Below, piece by piece: positions 1-7,971 of a stretch of 45,435 nucleotides of DNA. The number at the start of each line of letters is the position of its first letter. The stretch's first letter is position 1. The notes under the pieces are model-generated. The model saw only the letters and a program-made list of their open reading frames with translations. It was not told the DNA's origin and made no database searches. This DNA comes from an uncultured Anaeromyxobacter sp. (lineage in GTDB: Bacteria; Myxococcota; Myxococcia; Myxococcales; Anaeromyxobacteraceae), in NCBI GenBank assembly GCA_903874275.1, contig CAIQRS010000068.1, positions 1 through 45,435 of the forward strand. The letters are read 5' to 3'. The position numbers were made by a program, and so were the translations under genes.

Positions 1-1
1 C

Positions 2-322
2 CGCCGCCGCATCCCGGCGCGCGCCCGGGTCGAGCTCGACGCGGTGGACGAGGACGGGCCCCCGCACGAGCTCCCCGACCTCGCCGCCGAGCGGGCCGAC
101 GACGCCATCGAGAAGGCCCAGGTTCGGGAGGCGCTGGAGCGCGCCGTGGCCGCGCTGCCTCCCAACTACCGCGAGGTGGTGCACCTCTTCCACGTCGAGC
201 AGCTCTCCTACAAGGAGATCGCCTCGACCATGGGCATTCCCCTCGGAACCGTGATGACGTGGCTGCACCGGGCCCGCGCCCAGCTCAGGAACCTGCTCGA
301 AGGACAGGAGGTCTCGCCGTGA
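2..322 (+). CDS. ECF-type RNA polymerase sigma factor, C-terminal part (5' end outside window)
   Basis: The reading frame is open from the window edge to TGA 320-322 and gives about 106 residues. It ends in a typical sigma region 4: a helix with PPNYREVVHLFHVEQLSY followed by the helix-turn-helix KEIASTMGIPLGTVMTWLHRA, which contacts the -35 promoter element. Region 2 lies upstream of the window. In the family (sigma-70, extracytoplasmic function group) the protein directs RNA polymerase to stress or envelope promoters and is held inactive by a membrane anti-sigma factor. The next gene encodes exactly that and overlaps this stop by 4 bases (GTGA), which supports a sigma/anti-sigma pair. The specific ECF subgroup cannot be told from this fragment. 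Confidence 0.9.
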   Translation, partial: RRRIPARARVELDAVDEDGPPHELPDLAAERADDAIEKAQVREALERAVAALPPNYREVVHLFHVEQLSYKEIASTMGIPLGTVMTWLHRARAQLRNLLEGQEVSP

Positions 323-837
323 TCGACCACCGTCACCTCACCGACGACGAGGCCCAGCTTCACCTCGAGTCCGGGCTGGCCGCGCCGGAGCGCGCCCGGG
401 TCGAGACCCACCTGGCCGGCTGCCCCTCCTGCCAGGCGCTCGTGATGTCCTTCGAGGCCCTCTCCGAGGCGCTCTCGTCGATGCCGGTCGCCGAGCCCCC
501 CGCCGACTTCACCGCCGTCGTCATGGCCCGCATCGACGAGCGCGAGCTCGCACGGGCCAGCGAGCGCCAGGCTGCCCTGGCCGTTCTCGGGGCGGTGGCG
601 GTCTCGCTGGTGGCGGCGCTGGCGTTCGCCGGCCAGGCCGCCTGGGCCCCCGCGCTCTCCTCGGTCTCCACCGGGGCGGTGAAGGCCCTGCACGCCTTCC
701 GCATCACCTCCGACGTCCTCTCGCCGCTGGTCTCGGCGCTGCGCCTCCAGATCATCGTGGTGGCGGCGGTCGTCGGCATTCCGCTCACCCTCGCTCTCTC
801 CCGCCTGGCGACTCCCCGCCACGGCCAGGCCGCCTGA
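319..837 (+). CDS. Anti-sigma factor with zinc-binding (ZAS) N-terminus and membrane anchor
   Basis: 172 residues from GTG 319, which overlaps the sigma stop and is preceded by AGGACAGGAGG at 301-311. The N-terminal cytoplasmic part carries the Hx3Cx2C signature of zinc anti-sigma factors (H31, C35, C38 in THLAGCPSC), with an upstream H15 as possible fourth ligand. Two hydrophobic stretches follow, at about residues 78-100 and 145-165, so the protein is probably anchored in the inner membrane. By family knowledge it binds and silences the ECF sigma factor encoded just upstream. What signal releases it is not visible. The next gene, 13 bases downstream, encodes a membrane protein that could be the sensor or a target of the same pathway. 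Confidence 0.85.
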   Translation: MIDHRHLTDDEAQLHLESGLAAPERARVETHLAGCPSCQALVMSFEALSEALSSMPVAEPPADFTAVVMARIDERELARASERQAALAVLGAVAVSLVAALAFAGQAAWAPALSSVSTGAVKALHAFRITSDVLSPLVSALRLQIIVVAAVVGIPLTLALSRLATPRHGQAA

Positions 838-850
838 ACCGGGACACGCC

Positions 851-2557
851 ATGCTCTCCGCACTCCTCCTCGCCTTCGCACTCGCCGCCCCTCCGGCGTC
901 CCCGGTTCCGCCAGCGCCCCCCTCCCCGCGCGCCTCCGCCCAGACGGGCCGGGATCCGCGTCTCCAGGGAGACTGGCCTGAGAAGCCAAACCCGGCCAAG
1001 GTCACCCTCCGGGACGGCAAGATCAGCGTGGACAAGGCGCTCCGGAAGATCGCCGACACCGCGGGGTGGAGCATGGTGGCCAACACCGGGCGGGCCGGCG
1101 ACCGGCTGCTCGTCCTCGACCTGCGCGACGTCCCGGTGGAGGACGCGCTCCTGGCCGTCCTCGAAGGAACGCCGCTCTCCGCCATGCGGCGCGGCGACAC
1201 CATCACTGTGGCCCCGCGGGCCGCGCGCGTCGCCGAGACGCCCGTCCTCTCCGGGTTCGAGCCCCCCTCCGGCAAGAAGGTCACCGCGAACTTCACCGAC
1301 ACCCCCGTGGACAAGGCGCTTCGGCAGATCGCCGAGGCGGCCGGGTGGTCCATCGTGCTCCCCCCCGGCCTCCGCGGCGCCGTGAACGCGAACTTCCGGG
1401 CCAGCCCGGCGGAGGACGCCCTGAAGGCGGTCCTGTCGCAGGCCGGCCTGTCCGCGGCCCGGGACGGCACCATCGTGACCGTGGCCCGCGAGTCGGGTCC
1501 CCGGGTGGTCCTCCGCGGGGACAAGCGCCGGATCGTCTTCGACGGCGACGGCGAGGTGCTCACCGACGACATCCGCGGCATCGCCGAGGAGGCAAGCCGG
1601 GCCGCCGCCGAGGCCATGCGGGACGCCCAGGTTGACCAGCGCGCCGGTGGCGCGGACGACGGCGGCGAAGGCGGTGCCAAGGGCGGGCGTGACAAGGTGG
1701 TCTCCGGCGACGTCACGATCGGTCCCGGCGAGCGCTGGCAGGACGTGGTCGCGCTGCGCGGCAACGTGCGCATGGGCGCCGGGTCCTCGGCCCGGCAGGT
1801 CACGGCGGTGCTGGGATCGGTGGAGCTCGAGCCCGGCGCCACGGTGGACCGCGAGGTGGTCGCCGTGGGCGGAAACGTCCACGTCGCATCCGGGGCGCAC
1901 GTCGGCGCGGATGTCGTGAGCGTCGGCGGAGAGGTGTCCATCGACCAGGGTGGCACGGTGGAGGGGCAGGAGGTCTCGGTGGGGATTCCGGGCTTCGCCG
2001 GGCTCATCGGGCTGGCATCGCCTTCCAAGGAGACCTCGAAGGGGATCTCGGCTGGCCTCAAGATCGGCCAGGCGCTCGCCAAGTTCGTGGTCTTCTTCCT
2101 GCTGGGGCTCCTGCTCCTCACGGTGGCGCCGGCTCGCCTCGACCGGGTCACGGCCAGCCTCACCCGGGCGCCGTTCCGCGACGTGCTCTTCGGCCTGCTC
2201 GGAACCATCGCCATGCCGGTGCTGACCGTCCTCCTCGCGGTCACGATCGTCGGGATCCTGCTCATCCCGGTCCAGGCCATCGCCATCCTGATCGCCGCGG
2301 TCCTGGGCTACACGGCGCTCGCGCTCCTCATCGGCCGTGCGCTGCCCATCCACACGGAGAAGGCGAAGGGCGTCCTGCAACTCGCCGCGGGAACGGCCAT
2401 CGTGGTCCTGATCAGCGAGATCCCCTTCGTGGGCGCCATGGCGATGGTGGCGGCCTGGCTGCTCGTCTTCGGGGCCGTGCTCCGGTCCCGCGGCGGGCAG
2501 CCCTCCCCCATCGCGCCCGTTCCCACCACCCCCGTCGCACCGAGCCCCGGAACTTAG
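851..2557 (+). CDS. Membrane protein with two STN-like domains, bactofilin-like repeat and C-terminal membrane segments
   Basis: 568 residues from ATG 851. A signal peptide (about 1-20) is followed by a proline-rich stretch. Two related modules come next, at about 50-120 and 133-205. Each has the pattern VDKALRxIAxxAGWS and then a short strand pair, as in the secretin/TonB short N-terminal (STN) domain. A Gly/Asp-rich linker near 265-280 leads into a repetitive segment (about 282-375) with GDVTIG, GNVRMGAG, GSVELEPGA, GNVHVASGA and GEVSIDQGG, the spacing expected of a bactofilin-like right-handed beta-helix. Four or so hydrophobic helices fill the C-terminus. The gene follows the ECF sigma/anti-sigma pair by 13 bases and is probably in its operon. 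I do not know a described protein with this combination; a periplasmic sensing or scaffolding role is inference. Confidence 0.75.
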   Translation: MLSALLLAFALAAPPASPVPPAPPSPRASAQTGRDPRLQGDWPEKPNPAKVTLRDGKISVDKALRKIADTAGWSMVANTGRAGDRLLVLDLRDVPVEDALLAVLEGTPLSAMRRGDTITVAPRAARVAETPVLSGFEPPSGKKVTANFTDTPVDKALRQIAEAAGWSIVLPPGLRGAVNANFRASPAEDALKAVLSQAGLSAARDGTIVTVARESGPRVVLRGDKRRIVFDGDGEVLTDDIRGIAEEASRAAAEAMRDAQVDQRAGGADDGGEGGAKGGRDKVVSGDVTIGPGERWQDVVALRGNVRMGAGSSARQVTAVLGSVELEPGATVDREVVAVGGNVHVASGAHVGADVVSVGGEVSIDQGGTVEGQEVSVGIPGFAGLIGLASPSKETSKGISAGLKIGQALAKFVVFFLLGLLLLTVAPARLDRVTASLTRAPFRDVLFGLLGTIAMPVLTVLLAVTIVGILLIPVQAIAILIAAVLGYTALALLIGRALPIHTEKAKGVLQLAAGTAIVVLISEIPFVGAMAMVAAWLLVFGAVLRSRGGQPSPIAPVPTTPVAPSPGT

Positions 2558-2561
2558 GCCG

Positions 2562-2589
2562 GGGACCTGGACCGTCCCTCCAAGGTCCC
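2562..2589 (+). terminator. Possible hairpin after the STN/bactofilin gene
   Basis: GGGACCT at 2562-2568 and AGGTCCC at 2583-2589 form a perfect 7-bp stem around a 14-base loop, five bases after a stop codon. No T-run follows, so it may be only an mRNA-end hairpin or chance in GC-rich DNA. Confidence 0.25.
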
Positions 2590-2640
2590 TCCCCGGGGGG
2601 GTCCTTGAGTAACTGGGCCTTTCGGTGAACTACTGACGGG

Positions 2641-3243
2641 ATGAACCTCCCCCGACTTGCCGTCCTCGCCGCGTCCTCCGCCGTCCTCGCCTGCGCCACG
2701 CCCTCCGGGGCGCCCGTCCCGGTCACCACCCCCGCGCCCGGGGAGACCAGGCCGCCCGGCTTCAAGGCCACCGGGGAGGTCTTCTTCGATGCCCAGGGCT
2801 CGGGGACGAGCGTGGCCTTCAGCGACTTCCGCATGGTCGGGCCGCGGGTGAACATGACCCGGGCCGACGACGGCAGCTGGCGCGGCAACGTGGGCGACAG
2901 GGAGATGATCCTGAAGGTCCAGCCGGGGCGCATCACCGGCGACGGCGTGGACCTCTACGTGGTGAAGAAGCCGGGGACGGTCCCCGCCGTGAGCATCCAG
3001 GGCATGTACTTCCAGCGCCAGGTCTGGTTCACGCTGAAGGCCGGGGAGATCCAGGGCACCACCGACGGCGGGAGCTGCTCCTTCGACCTGAACCCCTCCA
3101 AGGCTCCGGGCTTCTGGTCCGGTGGCGTCGGCTGCGGCGGCAACATGCGGATGGGAACGCTCCAGTTGACCGGATCGGCCGCAAACCTGGGCGAGCCGCC
3201 GATGCCCCAGCTCGTTCTGGCCCTGATCGCCGTCCTCCCCTGA
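2641..3243 (+). CDS. Predicted lipoprotein of unknown function
   Basis: 200 residues from ATG 2641. The N-terminus is a lipoprotein signal with lipobox AVLAC (Cys18), followed by a Pro/Thr-rich linker. The mature part (about 40-200) is predicted beta-rich, with FFDAQGSGTSVAFSDFRMVG and a Gly-rich segment holding three cysteines (GGSCSFDL and GGVGCGGN), two of which might form a disulfide. I recognise no family. There is no strong Shine-Dalgarno. The 83-base gap before it could hold its own promoter, so membership of the ECF operon is open. It ends 39 bases before the oppositely oriented HEAT-repeat gene. Confidence 0.7.
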   Translation: MNLPRLAVLAASSAVLACATPSGAPVPVTTPAPGETRPPGFKATGEVFFDAQGSGTSVAFSDFRMVGPRVNMTRADDGSWRGNVGDREMILKVQPGRITGDGVDLYVVKKPGTVPAVSIQGMYFQRQVWFTLKAGEIQGTTDGGSCSFDLNPSKAPGFWSGGVGCGGNMRMGTLQLTGSAANLGEPPMPQLVLALIAVLP

Positions 3244-3282
3244 GAGCGCCGGGCGGCGCCATGACGCTCGCTGCGGCGGTCG

Positions 3283-5211
3283 TCAGGGCTTCCGGGGCAT
3301 CCGGACCGGCAGCCGCGCCAGTGCCTCGCGCGCCGCGCGCCGGACCTCGACGTCGTAGTCGGAGCGGAGCGCCTCGAGTCTCGAGGACGCCGGCTCGTAC
3401 CGGAGCCGGCCGAGCGCGCGGGCCGCCGCCGCGCGAACCGAGGGCCGGTCGGAGAGGAGTTCCGCCGAGAGCGCCTCCCCTGCGTCCTCCGAGCCGAGCG
3501 CCGCCAGGGCCTCTACGATCTCAAGGGTGCCGCTCGCCCCTCCCCCCTGTAGGGCGGCGAGCAGGACGGCGACACCGGCCGGGGCGCCCAGCCGCCCGAT
3601 GGCGCTCGCCGCCGCCGGGGCCAGGGCCCCGGCGAGGAGCGGTGAGAGGATCGGGAGCGCCGACGGGGTCCCGGTGGCGCCCAGGGCCCGGACGATGGCC
3701 TCGAGCTCCTCGGGATCTTCCAATCGGCTGGTGAGCGCCGCTGCGAGGGGTGCGACCGCCGCCTCCCCGAGTTGCCCGAGCCCCTGATAGGCCGCCCGGC
3801 GGACGTCCGGGTCCTGGTCGGCCGACAGGAGCGCGAGCGCCGCGCCCGCCCCGGGCTGGCGCGCGGCGGAGAGCGATCGGCACGCGGCCACGCGCAGGCG
3901 GGGGTCGGCCTCGGCGGCGAGCCTGGCCACGATCGGTCCGGACTGCTCCGGCGCGAGCCGGGCCAGTGCCAGGGAGATCTCGGACCGCTCCTCGGCGTCG
4001 GAGGGCTTCGGCGAGGCGAGGCGCCGCTGCAGGGCGGGGATGGCCGGCGGGAACGGGGCGAGCCCCAGGGCGCGCGCGGCCGCGGCGCGAACGGCGCCGT
4101 CGGTGCTGCTCCCGAGCAGCCCGACCGCCTTCTCGGCCGGCGCCCGGAGCCTGTCGGGCGGGAGGCGGAGGGCGCCGAGGGCGGCCAGCCCCGCGATCGC
4201 CTCGCCCCCTCCCCGGCCGATCCTCTGCGCCAGCGGGCGCTCGGGGCAGTCGGCGATCCGGTCCCGCGCCGCGGCCGCGGCGGCCCCGGTGACGGCCGGG
4301 TCGATGGCACGGAGCGCGACCTCGCACAGGGCCACGCCTACGGCGGGTGCGGGAGGGAAACCGTCGAGTGCGGCCACGGCGCTCGCGGCGAGCCGCGACG
4401 GCGCGCGGCAGCCCAGGTCGGCGAGCGCCTCCGCCGCCTGTGGGTCGCCGATCCGTCCGAGGGCCCAGGCCGCCGCCTCCGAGACCGGTGCAGGCCGGCC
4501 GAAGAGCGCCGCCTCCAGCGGCTCCACGGCGGTCCGGTTCCCGGCCATGCCCAGGCCGCGGGCGGCCGCCGCGGCGAGAAGGGGGCTCGACGCCTCGTCC
4601 TCGAGCAGCTCGACGAGAGGCTGTACCGCATCCGCGCGGCCGCTCCGTCCCAGTTCCTCGGCCGCCCCGGCCCGCGCAGTGGCGGAGCCGCCCCGCAGCT
4701 CCCGCGCGTTCTGCTCCCAGAGCTGGCGGGCCTCCGCCTCCACCGCCTCGCGCAGGGAGGCTCCGAGGGCGTGGAGAGCGGAGGCGATGGCGAGGCGCGT
4801 TCGGGAGTCGGCACGGCCGTAGGCCTGTGCCAGGGCGCGCCCGGCCCGCTCGTTCATCTCGGCCGCGAGCCGGGCGTCGGGGCCCGCGCCGTCGGGGCGC
4901 AGGGTGGCGAGGGCATGGGCCGCTGCGGACATCACTCCCGGGTCGGGGTCGGCGAGCATCGCCGAGAGGGCCTCGAGCGACCGGGAGCCGCCCCGGGCAC
5001 CCAGGGCCGCCGCCGCAGCGGCGCGCACGAGCGGATGCGGGTCCTGCTGGGCCACGAGCAGCGCGGCGAGCTCCGAGGCGTCCCGCGGGTCGGACAGCCG
5101 TTCGACCGCGGCCGCGCGCCTGGCCGGATCGGGCGAGGCGAGATCGGCCTGCCCCCCGGGCCGGCAGGCCAGGATCGCCGTCGCGAGGACCGCGGCGGCG
5201 AGACGCTTCAC
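3283..5211 (-). CDS. HEAT-repeat lipoprotein
   Basis: 642 residues from GTG 5211, which overlaps the rluB stop (GTGA). The N-terminus VKRLAAAVLATAILAC is a lipoprotein signal with lipobox AILAC (Cys16). The rest is almost entirely HEAT repeats of about 30 residues (e.g. DPDPGVMSAAAHALATL, DPDVRRAAYQGLGQLG, DRPSVRAAAARALGRL), the pattern of PBS-lyase-type HEAT and armadillo solenoids, which serve as protein-binding scaffolds. No catalytic domain is visible. It is the last gene of the scpA-scpB-rluB run, so it is co-transcribed with cytoplasmic chromosome and ribosome functions although it should sit in an envelope membrane. Its partner is unknown. Acylation depends on the GTG start; an upstream start would remove the signal peptide. 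Confidence 0.8.
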   Translation of the reverse strand: MKRLAAAVLATAILACRPGGQADLASPDPARRAAAVERLSDPRDASELAALLVAQQDPHPLVRAAAAAALGARGGSRSLEALSAMLADPDPGVMSAAAHALATLRPDGAGPDARLAAEMNERAGRALAQAYGRADSRTRLAIASALHALGASLREAVEAEARQLWEQNARELRGGSATARAGAAEELGRSGRADAVQPLVELLEDEASSPLLAAAAARGLGMAGNRTAVEPLEAALFGRPAPVSEAAAWALGRIGDPQAAEALADLGCRAPSRLAASAVAALDGFPPAPAVGVALCEVALRAIDPAVTGAAAAAARDRIADCPERPLAQRIGRGGGEAIAGLAALGALRLPPDRLRAPAEKAVGLLGSSTDGAVRAAAARALGLAPFPPAIPALQRRLASPKPSDAEERSEISLALARLAPEQSGPIVARLAAEADPRLRVAACRSLSAARQPGAGAALALLSADQDPDVRRAAYQGLGQLGEAAVAPLAAALTSRLEDPEELEAIVRALGATGTPSALPILSPLLAGALAPAAASAIGRLGAPAGVAVLLAALQGGGASGTLEIVEALAALGSEDAGEALSAELLSDRPSVRAAAARALGRLRYEPASSRLEALRSDYDVEVRRAAREALARLPVRMPRKP

Positions 5212-6167
5212 CGCTTCGTGCCCCGCCCGCCGGGGCGACCGCGCCCGCCCTTGCCCACTGCCCCGCGGGGGGTGGGGCGCTGCCGACGCGACGCCGATTC
5301 GCGGGCCGGCCGTGCGTCCCGCTCCGTCCGGGGCTCCCGCTCCGGCTTCGGCTCGCGCACCGGGCGAGGATCGGGGGCGCCGTGGCCGTGGCGGCGCGCC
5401 GCGCGTGGAAGCGGGAGCGGCGCGGCATCGCTGGCCTTCGCCTTCGAGAGCCCCGCCGACCGGCGCAACGTCTCGACCTCCTCGGGACGGAGGTCGCGGG
5501 AGTGACCGGGCCGGAGACCGGCCACGCTCACCCCGCCGAACTCGGGGCGGAAGAGGCGCAGGACGTCGAGGCCGACCGACTCGCAGAGCCGCTTCACCAG
5601 GTGGCGTCGCCCCTCCCCGACCACCACCCGGATCCAGGAGTTCTTCTCGACACGCTCGTGGAACGCGGCCTCGAGGGCCTGGGCGGGCCCGTCCTCGAGC
5701 CGGACGCCGGCCAGCATGCGGTCCAGGGAGCCGTGCGGGGGGTCGCCCTTCACCTTCACCAGGTAGGTGCGGCGGTGGCCGTAGCGGGGGTGGGCGAGCC
5801 GGTTGGCCAGGTCGCCGTCGGTGGTGAAGAGCAGCGCCCCCTCGGCGTCCCAGTCGAGCCTCCCGACCGGGAAGACCCGCTCCTTCACCGCGCCGAGGTA
5901 CTGGGCCACGGTGGGGCGCCCCTGGGGGTCGGAGAGCGTGGTCACGCACCCGGGTGGCTTGTAGAGGAGGAGGTAACGGGCGCGAGACTGGATCTCGATG
6001 GGCTGGCCGTCCACGACCACCAGGTCCTTGCCCGGATCGACACGGGTGCCCATCTCGGTCACCACCTTGCCGTTCACCGAGACGCGCCCGGCCGCGACGA
6101 GCTCCTCGGCCTTGCGGCGGGATGCGACCCCGGCTCCGGCCAGGTACTTCTGCAGCCGCTCGCTCAA
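5208..6167 (-). CDS. rluB: Pseudouridine synthase, RsuA/RluB/RluF family, with long basic tail
   Basis: 319 residues from TTG 6167, which overlaps the scpB stop (TTGA) and has AGGAGGGG 6-13 bases upstream. An S4 RNA-binding domain (about 2-60, ERLQKYLAGAGVASRRKAEE) precedes the catalytic domain, whose key aspartate lies in FPVGRLDWDAEGALLFTTD (motif GRLDxxxxGLLLxTxDG). Family members isomerise uridine in rRNA; RluB modifies 23S rRNA. The last 75 or so residues are an extension rich in Arg, Pro and Glu, probably disordered and able to bind RNA. The position directly after scpA-scpB is a common gene order in bacteria and supports the RluB call over RsuA. The last 4 bases overlap the HEAT-repeat gene. 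Confidence 0.92.
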   Translation of the reverse strand: MSERLQKYLAGAGVASRRKAEELVAAGRVSVNGKVVTEMGTRVDPGKDLVVVDGQPIEIQSRARYLLLYKPPGCVTTLSDPQGRPTVAQYLGAVKERVFPVGRLDWDAEGALLFTTDGDLANRLAHPRYGHRRTYLVKVKGDPPHGSLDRMLAGVRLEDGPAQALEAAFHERVEKNSWIRVVVGEGRRHLVKRLCESVGLDVLRLFRPEFGGVSVAGLRPGHSRDLRPEEVETLRRSAGLSKAKASDAAPLPLPRAARRHGHGAPDPRPVREPKPEREPRTERDARPARESASRRQRPTPRGAVGKGGRGRPGGRGTKR

Positions 6168-7105
6168 GGCTTCCCCTCCTGGACGCCCTCTGCGGGCGGC
6201 GGTTCGGGGTCGAGGACCGACTTGACCGAGCGTGAGCTCACGTCGGCGCGGTCGATGGCCCGCTCCAGCTCCTCGAGGGCCTGGTCCCCCTCCTCGCGCC
6301 CCTTCTCGAGGGCCGCGCGCAGGTTCGGATCGGCCAGCTCGGCCACCAGCCCCTGGAGGCTGGGCACCTCGGCGGGCGCCTCCTTCTCGACGATCTCCCG
6401 GTGCTCCTCGGAGAGCTCGTGGAACTCGCGCAGGGTGGGCAGGGAGGCCAGATCCTTGAGCGCGAAGAACTCCAGGAACTCGCGGGTCGTCCCGTAGAGG
6501 ATGGGGCGGCCCGGCTCCTCCTTCTTCCCGAGGATCTTGAGCAGCCGACGCTCCAGCAGGGCCTTCATGACCGCGCCCGAGTCCACGCCCCGGATCTCCT
6601 CGACCTCGGGGCGCGTGACCGGCTGCCGGTAGGCCACGATGGCGAGGGTCTCGAGCGCGGCGCGGGTGAGGCGCTGCGGCTTCACCCGGAGGAAACGACG
6701 GGCGAAGTCGGAGGTGTCGGGCGAGGTGCGCAGCTGCCACCCTCCGGCCACCTCGTGGAGCACGATCCCGGAGACCCCCTCGCGGAAGGTCCCGGAGATC
6801 TCGTCGAGGGCCTTGCGCACCCGGGCCGGGTCGAGTCCGGTCGCGACCCGGACCTCCTCCACGATGAGGGGCTTCTCGGAGAGGAAGAGGAGCGCCTCGA
6901 CCACCGCGCGGGCCCGTTCCGGGGAGAGCCTGCGCGCCTGCGCGGCGAGCTTCTCGAACGGTTCCTCCGGCTCGGCGCCGCCCTCCGGGACCTCGATGGC
7001 GGCCGGCTCCAGCTCGTCGAGGGACGGGTCGGCCTTGGCCTCCTCGGCGGCCTGCAGGGCCTGCAGTTCCTCGGTGCTGGGGCCGGGCCCCTGGGTCTCG
7101 CTCAT
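6164..7105 (-). CDS. scpB: Segregation and condensation protein B
   Basis: 313 residues from ATG 7105. The start overlaps the scpA stop (ATGA). An acidic, probably flexible N-terminal extension (about 1-60) precedes two winged-helix domains (about 62-215), with ARAVVEALLFLSEKPL and RAALETLAIVAYRQPVTRPE, the most conserved stretch in ScpB. A second acidic region follows to the C-terminus. ScpB dimerises and, with the kleisin ScpA, joins SMC heads into the condensin that compacts and segregates the chromosome. The protein is longer than the usual 180-200 residues because both ends are extended with charged sequence, which is seen in other myxobacterial proteins. smc itself is not in the window. 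Confidence 0.93.
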   Translation of the reverse strand: MSETQGPGPSTEELQALQAAEEAKADPSLDELEPAAIEVPEGGAEPEEPFEKLAAQARRLSPERARAVVEALLFLSEKPLIVEEVRVATGLDPARVRKALDEISGTFREGVSGIVLHEVAGGWQLRTSPDTSDFARRFLRVKPQRLTRAALETLAIVAYRQPVTRPEVEEIRGVDSGAVMKALLERRLLKILGKKEEPGRPILYGTTREFLEFFALKDLASLPTLREFHELSEEHREIVEKEAPAEVPSLQGLVAELADPNLRAALEKGREEGDQALEELERAIDRADVSSRSVKSVLDPEPPPAEGVQEGKP

Positions 7106-7971
7106 CGGTACTCCTCCAGCCCTTCCGTTCCCGGGATGCCTTCGCCCAGGGTCTCGCGCGCCTCGACCAGGATCTCGCCGTCCGCCCCGTCCTCGCCCGG
7201 CGGTGCCTGGACCACCCGGAGGAGCCTGAGCTTGGCCATCTCCAGGATGGCCAGGAAGGAGGAGATCAGCGCGGACCGGCCGCTCCCGCCGGCCGCCAGC
7301 AGCAGCTCGACGAAGGAGACCCGGCGTCGCAGCCGGAGCACCTCGGCCACCCGGCTGATGGCGTCGGTGATGGAGAGCCGGTCGGCCTCCACCTCGTGGC
7401 GCGACTCGGGTTTCAGGTTGGCGAGCGCCTTGTCGAGGGCCTCGATGAGCTGGAAGACCGAGACCTCGGCCAGGCCGTCCGGGCCGTCGGGCTGCGGCAG
7501 CCGCGCCACCCGTGCACGGCGGGTGAATACGTTCCGGTCCAGGATGTCGTGGCGCGCCAGCTCCCCGGCGGCGGCCCGGTACTTCTGGTACTCGAGCAGG
7601 CGGCGCACCAGCTCGGCGCGCGGATCGCCCTGCTCCTCGGCGGGGCCGGCGTCCTCGGCCACCTCGGTCCGCGGAAGGAGGAGCTTCGACTTCACCAGCA
7701 TGAGCTGGGCCGCCATCTGGACGAAGTCGCCGGCGACGTCGATGTCCATCTCCTGCATGGTCTTCAGCGCGGCCAGGTAGGCCTCGGTGATCCGGGCGAT
7801 GGGGATGTCGAAGACGTCCACCTGGTGCTCCTGCACCAGGTGGAGCAGCAGGTCGAGCGGCCCCTCGAAGGGCGGTTCGCCGGGGCGCGCCGGTGGCAGG
7901 GTGAACCGGAACGCCTGGGGCGCCGGTCCGTCGCCCGCGGAGGGGGCCGGGATGGCCGGATCGACGGTCAC
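7102..7971 (-). CDS. scpA: Segregation and condensation protein A (kleisin)
   Basis: 289 residues from GTG 7971, overlapping the trpS stop (GTGA). After a 25-residue Pro/Ala-rich lead it has the signature FEGPLDLLLHLVQEHQVDVF, then MAAQLMLVKSKLLLPR, which binds the SMC neck, and a C-terminal winged helix (about 230-275) that binds the SMC head. The kleisin ScpA bridges the two SMC heads and recruits ScpB, encoded immediately downstream with a 4-base overlap that would support equal synthesis. An upstream start is unlikely because it would run deep into trpS. No unusual feature apart from the acidic C-terminal tail. Confidence 0.93.
   Translation of the reverse strand: MTVDPAIPAPSAGDGPAPQAFRFTLPPARPGEPPFEGPLDLLLHLVQEHQVDVFDIPIARITEAYLAALKTMQEMDIDVAGDFVQMAAQLMLVKSKLLLPRTEVAEDAGPAEEQGDPRAELVRRLLEYQKYRAAAGELARHDILDRNVFTRRARVARLPQPDGPDGLAEVSVFQLIEALDKALANLKPESRHEVEADRLSITDAISRVAEVLRLRRRVSFVELLLAAGGSGRSALISSFLAILEMAKLRLLRVVQAPPGEDGADGEILVEARETLGEGIPGTEGLEEYR

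Noticed and set aside
208-2286. Long open frames on the opposite strand of the first genes and of most others
   Set aside because: In DNA of about 70% GC, stops are rare in shadow frames. These proteins are Arg/Pro/Ser-rich, lack domains and overlap genes with clear families.
3283-5211. DNA-level tandem repeats in the HEAT-repeat gene
   Set aside because: Repeats are visible at the protein level only; the DNA units have diverged.
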